From an uncultured Veillonella sp. (GTDB lineage Bacteria; Bacillota; Negativicutes; Veillonellales; Veillonellaceae), in assembly GCA_902477915.1 (NCBI GenBank), contig CABSJA010000056.1, positions 1-8,635 on the forward strand: 8,635 nt of DNA, given 5' to 3'. This document shows positions 1 to 6,852 of the stretch, one piece after another. The first letter of the stretch is position 1; every line of letters starts with the position of its first letter. The notes beneath the pieces were generated by a model. It worked only from the letters and a program-made list of their open reading frames with translations, did no database searches and had not been told where the DNA came from. Made by a program: the position numbers and the translations under genes.

Positions 1-77
1 CTCCGCCGCTTCATCCTTCGGGTCACCCAAAATTAGGCACAGTACCGAAGTCCACCGACGTGCATATTTTTCATACC
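1..77 (-). ncRNA. Possible 5' end of an unidentified structured leader or RNA gene (cut by window edge)
   Basis: Bases 1-60 are about 58 percent G+C, while the flanking 60-260 is very AT-rich, a contrast often seen for structured RNA in AT-rich genomes. It begins directly after the putative promoter. Local pairings on the minus strand include GCAC (60-63) with GTGC (37-40), a C(UUCG)G tetraloop near 45-50, and CTTCGG (45-50) with CCGAAG (16-21). The last two compete or form a crossed fold. I could not match it to a riboswitch or RNA class that I know. It could also be the 5' untranslated region of the next gene, or chance composition. Confidence 0.3.
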
Positions 78-82
78 CAGTA

Positions 83-111
83 ATTTTACCAAAAAATTAT
101 TCTAAAAGCAA
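83..111 (-). promoter_or_regulatory. Putative sigma-70-type promoter reading leftward
   Basis: On the minus strand TTGCTT (106-111) and TAAAAT (83-88) are separated by exactly 17 bases, four matches of six to the -35 consensus and five of six to the -10. The -35 box begins just past the terminator stem. The predicted start of transcription is near 75-78, directly before an abrupt rise in GC content. Chance occurrence in AT-rich DNA cannot be excluded. Confidence 0.5.
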
Positions 112-113
112 GC

Positions 114-150
114 AAGGAGTGAGGATTTATTTAAGAAAACCTCACTCCTT
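114..150 (-). terminator. Stem-loop terminator downstream of rpe
   Basis: An 11-bp perfect inverted repeat, AAGGAGTGAGG (114-124) with CCTCACTCCTT (140-150), closes a 15-base AT-rich loop. It lies about 110 bases past the rpe stop. Reading leftward it is followed by GCTTGCTTTTAG and later a run of T, so the T-tract is imperfect. The stem is strong enough to end the operon transcript. As a repeat it would also form on the plus strand, where the tail is poorer close to the stem. Confidence 0.6.
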
Positions 151-260
151 ATGTTTGATTATAAAATTATTTTTCTAGAAGCTATTATTTCCAAACATAG
201 TACTGTTTAGATACTACACATAATATTAAGATAGTAAACTCAAAATAACAATTATTATAA
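151..260. other. AT-rich intergenic stretch after rpe
   Basis: No gene is visible. The stretch contains only weak symmetry: ATGTTTG (151-157) with CAAACAT (192-198) around a 34-base loop, and AAATAAC (243-249) with GTTATTT (264-270), which includes the end of rpe. The second could be a weak 7-bp AT hairpin at the end of the gene but lacks the look of a real terminator. Confidence 0.5.
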
Positions 261-911
261 CTAGTTATTTCGAATGGCCGCAATCATTTGTGCTCGATCA
301 TCAGCGCCAAACACAGCGGAACCTGCAACTAGAATTGTAGCACCTGCTCGTTTAATAGGTACACAAGTAATATCATTAATACCGCCATCTACTTCAATAA
401 CTGCAGTTGTGTTGTCCACTTCTTCTAATAGCATTTTAGCTTGTTTAACTTTTTTAATAGCGTTTGGAATAAAGGATTGACCACCAAAGCCAGGATTTAC
501 GGACATAATTAAAATCATATCAAGATCAGCTGCTACATCCTCCAATAAAGATACTGGTGTACCTGGATTAAGTGATACCCCTGCTTTCATACCACATTGT
601 TTGATATGTTGAATCAATCGATGCATATGAGGCACTGTTTCTTGATGGAATGTAAAATACTCTACACCAATCTTTGCAAACTCTTCTACGTAATCACCAG
701 GATTAGTAACCATTAAATGAACATCAAATGGTAGTTGTGTATAAGGACGGATTGCTTTTACTATAGGTGCACCAAAGGTTAGGTTTGGTACAAAATGACC
801 ATCCATAATATCAATATGCAATAAGTCTGCTCCTGCTAATTCAATAGATTTTATTTCTTCACTTAATGTTGCAAAATTTGCAGAGAGCATAGATGGTGCA
901 ATTTTAATCAT
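261..911 (-). CDS. rpe: Ribulose-phosphate 3-epimerase
   Basis: Interconverts D-ribulose 5-phosphate and D-xylulose 5-phosphate in the pentose phosphate pathway (cytosol). The 216-residue TIM barrel is full length. Expected metal and catalytic residues are visible: H32 and D34 in LLHIDIMDG, H65 in FDVHLM and D175 in VIEVDGG. SMLSANF (7-13), NPG (115-117) and SVNPGFGGQSF (137-147) are typical substrate-loop segments. The ATG at 911 starts one base after the rsgA stop, with GAGG seven bases upstream, and the frame ends in TAG. It is the last gene of the operon. In relatives thiN (thiamine pyrophosphokinase) often follows, but no such gene starts within the remaining 260 bases. Confidence 0.97.
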   Translation of the reverse strand: MIKIAPSMLSANFATLSEEIKSIELAGADLLHIDIMDGHFVPNLTFGAPIVKAIRPYTQLPFDVHLMVTNPGDYVEEFAKIGVEYFTFHQETVPHMHRLIQHIKQCGMKAGVSLNPGTPVSLLEDVAADLDMILIMSVNPGFGGQSFIPNAIKKVKQAKMLLEEVDNTTAVIEVDGGINDITCVPIKRAGATILVAGSAVFGADDRAQMIAAIRNN

Positions 912-912
912 T

Positions 913-1776
913 TTAAAACCTCTTTCGTTGACTTTCTATGTCATTACGTATAGACATATATGCATCATATCGTCCTTGATGAATATGGCCAGCCTCTAAA
1001 GCATCTTTTATGCCACAAATAGGTTCATGTTCATGATAACAAGGATTAAATTTACATGTATCAACATAATCACTAAATTCAGGGAATAACGTAGGTAACC
1101 GTTCTAATGAAACATCATTGAACTCAATGGCGCTAAAGCCTGGTGTATCCATGATAAAGGAATTTGAATCCAAACTATATAAGGAAGCATGACGAGTAGT
1201 ATGTTTACCACGCTTAATTTTGTCACTAACCTCTCCCGTTTGGAATGCAAACTTAGGGTCCACTGCATTTAATAAACTACTTTTACCAACACCAGAAGGA
1301 CCTGCAAAAGCAGTTACCCTATGTTCTAAGACATGACGTAAGTCATCAATACCAGTCATATTATATGTTGATGTCATCAATACTTCATAGCCGATAGATT
1401 GATAAAGTTTTACCATATCTTCCGTATCTGAATCCATCAAATCACATTTGTTGATACATAATACAATAGGAATATCTGCATGCTCAATCATAACCAGCAT
1501 TTTATTGAGCAATAACTCATTAATATCTGGCTCATGGGCAGCTACAACCAATACAACTTGGTCAATATTGGCTACCGCAGGTCTTACCATAGCATTATGA
1601 CGATCATGGATGGACTCAACGAATCCATCCTCTGAAATCGTAACACGGTCACCAACAAGTAAACTGTAGCGACCTTTCTTCAATCTGCCTCGAACTTTAC
1701 ATTCATGAACAGTACCGCTATCGTCTTGTACGTAAAAGTAGCCATTCATATTTTTGACAACAATGCCTGTAATCAT
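913..1776 (-). CDS. rsgA: Small ribosomal subunit biogenesis GTPase
   Basis: Circularly permuted GTPase that binds the 30S subunit late in assembly and checks the decoding site. The 287-residue product has an N-terminal OB fold (about 1-65). The GTPase motifs come in permuted order: NKCD (109-112, G4), GPSGVGKSS (159-167, G1/P-loop), RGKHTTRH (189-196, switch region) and DTPG (210-213, G3). A C-terminal zinc finger uses C241, C246, H248 and C254. Length is typical of Firmicute members. The ATG at 1776 is preceded by AAGGGG (1781-1786), which overlaps the prkC stop codon, so the two genes are tightly coupled. In B. subtilis the homologue (CpgA) is a reported substrate of PrkC, which gives the adjacency a plausible meaning. 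Confidence 0.97.
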   Translation of the reverse strand: MITGIVVKNMNGYFYVQDDSGTVHECKVRGRLKKGRYSLLVGDRVTISEDGFVESIHDRHNAMVRPAVANIDQVVLVVAAHEPDINELLLNKMLVMIEHADIPIVLCINKCDLMDSDTEDMVKLYQSIGYEVLMTSTYNMTGIDDLRHVLEHRVTAFAGPSGVGKSSLLNAVDPKFAFQTGEVSDKIKRGKHTTRHASLYSLDSNSFIMDTPGFSAIEFNDVSLERLPTLFPEFSDYVDTCKFNPCYHEHEPICGIKDALEAGHIHQGRYDAYMSIRNDIESQRKRF

Positions 1777-1784
1777 AATTCCCC

Positions 1785-3719
1785 TTATAATGCTGTTTCT
1801 TGTACTAATGCACCATTGAGATAAACCTCAATACGTACATTACCTACACCAGACACTTTTTTAACGATACGATCACCAGGTTTATTTGTATCATCATAAA
1901 TAACAGCAGAACCTTCATCATCCTTTACGACAATTTTAAGTTCCTGATTTTTAGACCCCGCTGGAACTGTGATATCTACAGTACCAGTTGTTTTATTACT
2001 GCTACTATCCGACTTTTTATCAGATTTCTTTTTATCATCTTTATATTCAGTCGTTAAGTTTACTGTAGATCCTTCATCAATTTCATCGCCAGCTTTAATG
2101 CTTTGCTCTGTTACGATAGATTTTTCTTCTACTGAACCAGCTACTTGATTAACACCAAGATGAGCATTGCTCAATGTATCTCTCGCATCTTTTAAGGTCA
2201 TACCAATAACATTTGGCATTTGAATCTTTTTAGCTTTTGCTTTATTTACAACGAGATCAATTGTAGTACCTTTAGAAACTTTAGAATCACCAGATGGACT
2301 TTGAGCAATAATAACGCCATCAGGTTTATTATCAACAGATTGTTGAGTTACTTTACCAACAACTAAACCTACATCTTTGAGGCGTTGTCGTGCTTGTTCT
2401 ACAGTTAAACCGGATAAGTCTGGTACTGTAATATCACCAACACCTTTAGAAACGACAAGGTGTATGGTTCGTTGTTCTTTAACCTTTTCCCCAGCCCCTG
2501 GAGTCTGAGAAATAACTTGACCTGCTGGTACATCAGGGTTTGTAACTTCACTTGTAGATACGCGCAAATGTTTATCTTCTAAAATATTTTTAGCTACAGA
2601 TACTTGCTTACCTACAACATTAGGTACATCTACTGTTGTATTGCTCCAGAAGTTACCATAACTCAAGAAGGCACCTAAGAATGCTACTAAGAAAATAACA
2701 GCAGCACCTAGAACAATATATTTTTGTGGAATCGATGCTATTTTACTTAACATACTCTTCTTTTTACCCTCATCTTTTTGCTCTTCTTCAATGGTGCTGA
2801 AATCCTCCATAGCTTCAGGATCGACAGCTGGAATCATTTGCGTAGCAAAATCATATGGTTCATGACGTTGTGTTTTTCCCATTGTAAATCCTTGGGATAA
2901 TCGTAAATCACTAATCATATCAGAAATAGAATCAAAACGATCCGCAGGATTTTTAGATAATGCCTTCATCACAACTGCTTCTAAAAGCGGTGGAATGGAC
3001 GGATTATATCGGGTTGGAGGAGCTACTTTTTCACGCACATGTTTTAATGCTACTGCGATTGGTGTTTCCCCTTCAAAAGGAACCCGTCCAGTAAGCATTT
3101 CATATAAAACTACCCCTAAAGAGTAAATATCAGTATTTCCATCCACAGGTTTACCACTAGCTTGTTCTGGTGATAAATAATGGGCTGACCCTAAAATAGA
3201 GTTCGTATACATCACGGTATTGGTAGCATTCATGGCTCGAGCGATACCAAAGTCAGTAACTTTTACACGACCAGTACGAGTGATAATAACATTATGTGGT
3301 TTAATATCACAATGTACTATTCCCATTGTATGTGCGTGCTCTAAGCCCTCAGCAATAGCAATTGTGAACTTAACAGCCTCATCTATGGATAGTCTGCCAT
3401 GACGAGTGATGTATTCTTTTAGTGTTTCACCATCTACATATTCCATAATGATATAGTGTAAGTCTTGATCAAACCCCACATCATACATGTTTACAATATT
3501 AGGATGATTTAGTTTGCCTGCCGCTTGTGCTTCTCGTTTAAAACGCGTAACAAACTCATCATCATTGGCAAAGTTAGCATGCAATACTTTAATTGCTACT
3601 TGTCTACCTAGTAAGGTATCTTCTCCAAGGTATACGTCAGCCATTCCGCCAACGCCAATTTTATCAACAATTCGGTAGCGGTTATCTAGAAGTATACCTT
3701 TTATATTCATAGTACTCAT
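1785..3719 (-). CDS. prkC: Membrane Ser/Thr protein kinase with three PASTA domains
   Basis: Sensor kinase of the PrkC/PknB/Stk family; PASTA domains face outward and bind peptidoglycan fragments or lipid II, and the kinase is cytosolic. The 644-residue protein has a kinase domain (about 14-275) with IGVGGMADVY (21-30), VAIK with K44, HCDIKPHN with D138 and N143, DFG (156-158), and SPE (183-185). A basic juxtamembrane stretch precedes one membrane helix (about 334-353). Three PASTA repeats follow at about 361-425, 427-493 and 496-559. After a Lys/Ser/Asp-rich linker (560-578) comes a C-terminal beta-type domain (579-644) ending in NGALVQETAL. The residue before the catalytic Asp is Cys, not Arg, so it is formally a non-RD kinase. 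Start ATG at 3719 has GGAG five bases upstream. It sits 18 bases after prpC and 8 before rsgA. Confidence 0.97.
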   Translation of the reverse strand: MSTMNIKGILLDNRYRIVDKIGVGGMADVYLGEDTLLGRQVAIKVLHANFANDDEFVTRFKREAQAAGKLNHPNIVNMYDVGFDQDLHYIIMEYVDGETLKEYITRHGRLSIDEAVKFTIAIAEGLEHAHTMGIVHCDIKPHNVIITRTGRVKVTDFGIARAMNATNTVMYTNSILGSAHYLSPEQASGKPVDGNTDIYSLGVVLYEMLTGRVPFEGETPIAVALKHVREKVAPPTRYNPSIPPLLEAVVMKALSKNPADRFDSISDMISDLRLSQGFTMGKTQRHEPYDFATQMIPAVDPEAMEDFSTIEEEQKDEGKKKSMLSKIASIPQKYIVLGAAVIFLVAFLGAFLSYGNFWSNTTVDVPNVVGKQVSVAKNILEDKHLRVSTSEVTNPDVPAGQVISQTPGAGEKVKEQRTIHLVVSKGVGDITVPDLSGLTVEQARQRLKDVGLVVGKVTQQSVDNKPDGVIIAQSPSGDSKVSKGTTIDLVVNKAKAKKIQMPNVIGMTLKDARDTLSNAHLGVNQVAGSVEEKSIVTEQSIKAGDEIDEGSTVNLTTEYKDDKKKSDKKSDSSSNKTTGTVDITVPAGSKNQELKIVVKDDEGSAVIYDDTNKPGDRIVKKVSGVGNVRIEVYLNGALVQETAL

Positions 3720-3737
3720 TATTTCTCCATTTCTAGA

Positions 3738-4439
3738 TTAGATTGTTCCCACCACAATGGTCACATTATCTCCTGCTCCGACATCATATACGGATTCCAT
3801 TAATGACTCTATAACTTTCATATCATCATCAGTAGATTGTAAAGCACTAGCAATTACATCATCTGATACATATCCGCATAGTCCATCAGTGCAAAGTAAA
3901 ATACGATCACCTGGAAGAATGGATTCTACACCACTATCTACCTCTAAAGTATTATCAACACCGACTGCACGGGTTAATAAGTTTCTTTGAGGATGATTTA
4001 GCATTTCATCCTTTGTAATCTCTCCAGCAGCTAATAATTCTTGTACCATAGAATGATCTGTAGTAATTTGTCGTAAAAGACCATCTCTATATACATACAA
4101 ACGACTATCACCAACACTTGCCCAGTATAATTGGTTACCATTAATAGCTGTAACAACAGCAGTAGTACCCATACCAGCAAGACGTTCTTCATGAGCTACG
4201 CGATTGGCTATACGTTCATTTGCATGAATAATGGCATCGCATAAGTCTTGTTGACCAACCGTTTGAAGGGAGGCCAAATATTCTTTTATTTCATCAACAG
4301 CATAGGTACTAGCGATTTCACCACCACTATAGCCACCCATGCCATCAGTGACAGCACAAATAGGACCGTCTATAAAAAATCGATCTTCATTGCGCTGACG
4401 CACAAGTCCAATTTTACTTAAACCAACAAAATTATTCAT
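3738..4439 (-). CDS. prpC: PP2C-family protein serine/threonine phosphatase (PrpC/Stp type)
   Basis: Metal-dependent cytosolic phosphatase that reverses phosphorylation by the neighbouring PASTA kinase. With the ATG at 4439 the product has 233 residues, close to the roughly 240-250 of the family. PP2C motifs occur in order: RNED (16-19), DGMGG (32-36), the GMGTT turn (89-93), SVGDSR (108-113), DHS (128-130), CTDGL (183-187) and GAGDNVT (221-227). D32, D185 and D224 are the expected metal ligands. An ATG seven codons upstream (4460) is possible, but the 4439 start has AAAGGAG (4444-4450) close by and begins with the usual short run into the conserved GLSKIGLVRQRNED. Its start codon overlaps the rlmN stop within eight bases, suggesting translational coupling. 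It is followed after 18 bases by prkC. Confidence 0.95.
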   Translation of the reverse strand: MNNFVGLSKIGLVRQRNEDRFFIDGPICAVTDGMGGYSGGEIASTYAVDEIKEYLASLQTVGQQDLCDAIIHANERIANRVAHEERLAGMGTTAVVTAINGNQLYWASVGDSRLYVYRDGLLRQITTDHSMVQELLAAGEITKDEMLNHPQRNLLTRAVGVDNTLEVDSGVESILPGDRILLCTDGLCGYVSDDVIASALQSTDDDMKVIESLMESVYDVGAGDNVTIVVGTI

Positions 4440-4443
4440 GATT

Positions 4444-4450
4444 CTCCTTT
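4444..4450 (-). promoter_or_regulatory. Shine-Dalgarno site favouring the internal prpC start
   Basis: AAAGGAG lies four bases before the ATG at 4439. The ATG at 4460 has only a weaker AAAGG eight or so bases away, so the shorter protein is preferred. Confidence 0.6.
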
Positions 4451-4962
4451 TTCCGACCATGAGCAGCCTTTAACTGCCCACATGCGGCTTGGATTGCATC
4501 GCCCATTTCCTTGCGTACCGTTACTGATACACCATAGGAACTAACGATGTCTTTAAATGTATTCATATTCGTAATAGATGGTTTATATAATTCAATATGT
4601 TCATTGCCGTTAACAGGAATTAAATTAACATGGCAATTTGGGAAATCCTTACAGATTTCTCCTAAAGCATGAGCCTCCTCCATAGATGCGTTTATAGAAT
4701 CTATAAGGATATACTCAAAGGTAATACGACGTTGAGTCGTATCATAATAATATTTTACCGCATCTAAGACTTCCGTCAATTCATAACGAGCCCCAACAGG
4801 CATAATACTACGACGGACCTCATTATTTGTAGCATGTAATGAGAGTGCTAATGTTATAGGCAATCCTTCATCAGCTAGCTTATAGATGTTAGGAACCCAT
4901 CCACAGGTAGAAATCGTCATCTTACGATAACTAATATTACAAATTACAGGATCGTGTAACAG

Positions 4963-4965
4963 TTA
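4963..4965 (-). other. rlmN: Premature TAA stop codon within rlmN
   Basis: The minus-strand codons around the site read V-L-Q-A-L, stop, L-L-H-D-P. Fourteen open codons follow before the ATG at 4920, in the same frame. TAA is one substitution from AAA, CAA, GAA, TTA, TCA or a tyrosine codon, so the ancestral residue was probably one of Lys, Gln, Glu, Leu, Ser or Tyr. The change removes the second half of the barrel and the methyl-carrier cysteine from the first product. Confidence 0.9.
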
Positions 4966-5496
4966 TAAAGCTTGTAACACATTATCATAGTTTTGTAACG
5001 GCTCACCTGCGCCCATAACGACAACAGAATGAATTTGCTCTTTAGTAAGAGCCCCGAAGATAACAACTTGACCTATGATTTCAGCCACTGTCAAATCACG
5101 GTATAAACCGCCTTGTGTTGAAGCACAGAATACACATCCCATAGCACAGCCCACTTGAGAAGAAACACATACAGAATATCCATAATGTTGTTCCATCAAA
5201 ACGGCTTCTACTCGGCTTTGATCTGTCATTTCAACGAGTATTTTACGAGTCTTCCCATCTGGAGAAACAGACTCTGTAATTAATGTAGGTAAAGAAATAA
5301 TACAGTTATCACTTAACCATTGACGCAATTCTTTTGGAAATTGTGTCATGTCTTGAAAATCAAACACATATCTATGATAGATATAGTCGATTAACTGTTT
5401 CGCTCGAAACTTTTGTATATTATGGGTCTTAAAGATAGATTGTAATTCTTCTAAAGACTTACCCAATAATTCTATCATGGTACTCCATTTCTATTA

Positions 5497-6852
5497 TTAT
5501 GATATGCGCTTCATACGAGCCATGAAGAATCCATCCATATGATCTCGCGGTGGATATGTTGTAATCATACCATCGGTAGATGGTGGTAATCCTTCATAGG
5601 ATACAGGGTCAATAACAAAGTTCTTATGAGTTGCTAAGAATTTTTCCAATACATCCTCATTTTCATCGCTATTAATCGTACATGTGGAATAGACTAAATA
5701 ACCATGAACCTTAACCATTTCCGACGCTTTTTCTAATATTTCAAGCTGTAATGGAGGTAATTCATTTAGTAAATCCTCTGTTTTGCGCCAACGCATATCT
5801 AATTTCTTTTGTAAAATGCCAAGGCCAGAACATGGTGCATCAACTAAAACACGATCAAATTGTTCCTTCCAATTATCAGGTAAATAACGACCATCTTGGA
5901 GCTTAGTAGAAACAATAGATACGCCCAATCGCTGAGCATTGTGATTCATAAGGTCTAATTTATGATCGTATATATCACAACTCATAATAGCGCCTGTATT
6001 GTTCATAAGGCTTGCCATATGCATAGACTTACCACCTGGTGCAGCACAACAATCCAAGATGCGCTCCCCTGGTTGAGGGTCCACTACATGGCCAACGAGC
6101 ATAGACGCTTTATCCATAAAGGTGATATGACCTTCTATAACTGGTTTTGCTTTTTCTAAATGTCCTTGGTGACCATCTATATACACTGCTTCAGGAATTT
6201 TATTGTCCTGTTCAACAGTCCATCCTAAATCTTGTAGTTCTTTTAAACAATCCTCAATTGATACTTTCACCGTATTGATACGGGCCGTCAAACGAGGTTG
6301 CTCATTGAACCAAGCACAGAGGTCTACGGTTTTATCTTTATCCATTTCGTTCATCCACAAAGTAACAAGCCATAATGGTTGATTGTAGATAAAAGAAATC
6401 TCTTCAGCTTCAGATTTCGCAAGTTCACCAATAGAAATACTATCACTTTCACGCAAAACGGAACGTAACACTGCATTTACAAAACCAGATAAACCTCTAG
6501 TTAATTTTTTAGCCAATTTAACAGATTCATTGACAGCTGCACTTTCAGGTACCTTATCCATATAGATAATCTGGTAAATACCTAGTCTAAGAATTTCTAC
6601 AACCATTGAAGATAATTTCTTGAGAGGTCGTTTTGCAAAGTGAATAATAATGGTATCAAGATAATTTTTTCTACGAATAACACCATATACCAACTCAGTA
6701 AAAAATCGTCTGTCTAAATCGGATAGATGATATTTCTGTAAATACTCCTGTAACTTGATATTCGCATAAGCACCATTACGATTAATATCACTCAAAGCTT
6801 TCACTGCGAGCAATCGAATATTTTGTTGTTCATAACTTTTTACTTCAGTCAT
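5497..6852 (-). CDS. rsmB: 16S rRNA (cytosine(967)-C5)-methyltransferase
   Basis: SAM-dependent enzyme that makes m5C967 in 16S rRNA. With the ATG at 6852 the product has 451 residues, normal for RsmB. An N-terminal NusB-like helical domain (about 10-135) carries the ESAAVNESVKLAK segment. The C-terminal Rossmann methyltransferase has motif I LDCCAAPGGKS (266-276), motif IV DAPCSGLG (338-345) with C341, and motif VI YSTCTINSDEN (388-398) with C391. C391 should be the nucleophile and C341 the cysteine that releases product. The end, GFFMARMKR, is typical. A TTG 15 bases further up could extend the protein by five residues, but the ATG has TAGGA (6859-6863) six bases away and gives a compact 8-base overlap with the DUF116 stop. 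It is followed after 18 bases by rlmN. Confidence 0.96.
   Translation of the reverse strand: MTEVKSYEQQNIRLLAVKALSDINRNGAYANIKLQEYLQKYHLSDLDRRFFTELVYGVIRRKNYLDTIIIHFAKRPLKKLSSMVVEILRLGIYQIIYMDKVPESAAVNESVKLAKKLTRGLSGFVNAVLRSVLRESDSISIGELAKSEAEEISFIYNQPLWLVTLWMNEMDKDKTVDLCAWFNEQPRLTARINTVKVSIEDCLKELQDLGWTVEQDNKIPEAVYIDGHQGHLEKAKPVIEGHITFMDKASMLVGHVVDPQPGERILDCCAAPGGKSMHMASLMNNTGAIMSCDIYDHKLDLMNHNAQRLGVSIVSTKLQDGRYLPDNWKEQFDRVLVDAPCSGLGILQKKLDMRWRKTEDLLNELPPLQLEILEKASEMVKVHGYLVYSTCTINSDENEDVLEKFLATHKNFVIDPVSYEGLPPSTDGMITTYPPRDHMDGFFMARMKRIS

Larger units (their letters stand above)
4432..5478 (-). pseudogene. rlmN: rlmN, 23S rRNA/tRNA adenine-C2 methyltransferase, interrupted by in-frame TAA
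   Basis: RlmN is a radical-SAM enzyme that makes m2A2503 in 23S rRNA and m2A37 in some tRNAs. The frame runs 348 sense codons, the normal family length, but codon 172 (4963-4965) is TAA. Both sides are in the same frame and read as good RlmN, so this is a nonsense change and not a frameshift. The first part (codons 1-171) has the SAM/Fe-S cysteines C111, C115 and C118 in CAMGCVFC, the first conserved cysteine C104 in VCVSSQVGC, and a GAGEP segment at 157-161. The second part (codons 173-348) has MTISTCGWVP, SLHATNNEVR and AACGQL with C333, the expected methyl-carrier cysteine. Start is ATG at 5478 with GGAG a few bases before it. The 3' end overlaps prpC by 8 bases. The simplest reading is a recent loss or a sequencing error; no other decay is visible. 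Confidence 0.88.

Noticed and set aside
33..74. A 13-codon minus-strand frame (MKNMHVGGLRYCA) in the left-edge leader, possibly a leader peptide.
   Set aside because: Its ATG is at or within a few bases of the predicted transcript start and has no ribosome binding site; no regulatory codon run is seen.
2..178. A plus-strand frame open for 58 codons from the left edge to a TAG at 176-178, which could be the end of a convergent gene.
   Set aside because: It crosses the 11-bp stem-loop, its translation is basic and low in protein-like patterning, and it has no recognisable motif. The minus-strand promoter and RNA reading explains the region better, though the edge prevents certainty.
151..198. 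Inverted repeat ATGTTTG/CAAACAT as an operator or terminator.
   Set aside because: The arms are 34 bases apart, AT-rich and only 7 bp; this is expected by chance in such sequence.
4440..4460. Longer prpC starting at the ATG at 4460.
   Set aside because: It adds seven residues not typical of the family, has a weaker ribosome binding site, and increases the overlap with rlmN to 29 bases.
4921..4965. A frameshift or insertion between two separate rlmN pieces.
   Set aside because: The pieces are exactly in the same frame (558 bases between the two ATGs) and the 14 codons between the stop and the second ATG continue the RlmN sequence. Only one codon is wrong.
4963..4965. Programmed recoding (selenocysteine, pyrrolysine or readthrough) at the rlmN stop.
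   Set aside because: Selenocysteine uses TGA and pyrrolysine uses TAG. TAA is the least leaky stop in bacteria, and no reason for recoding at this non-catalytic position is seen.
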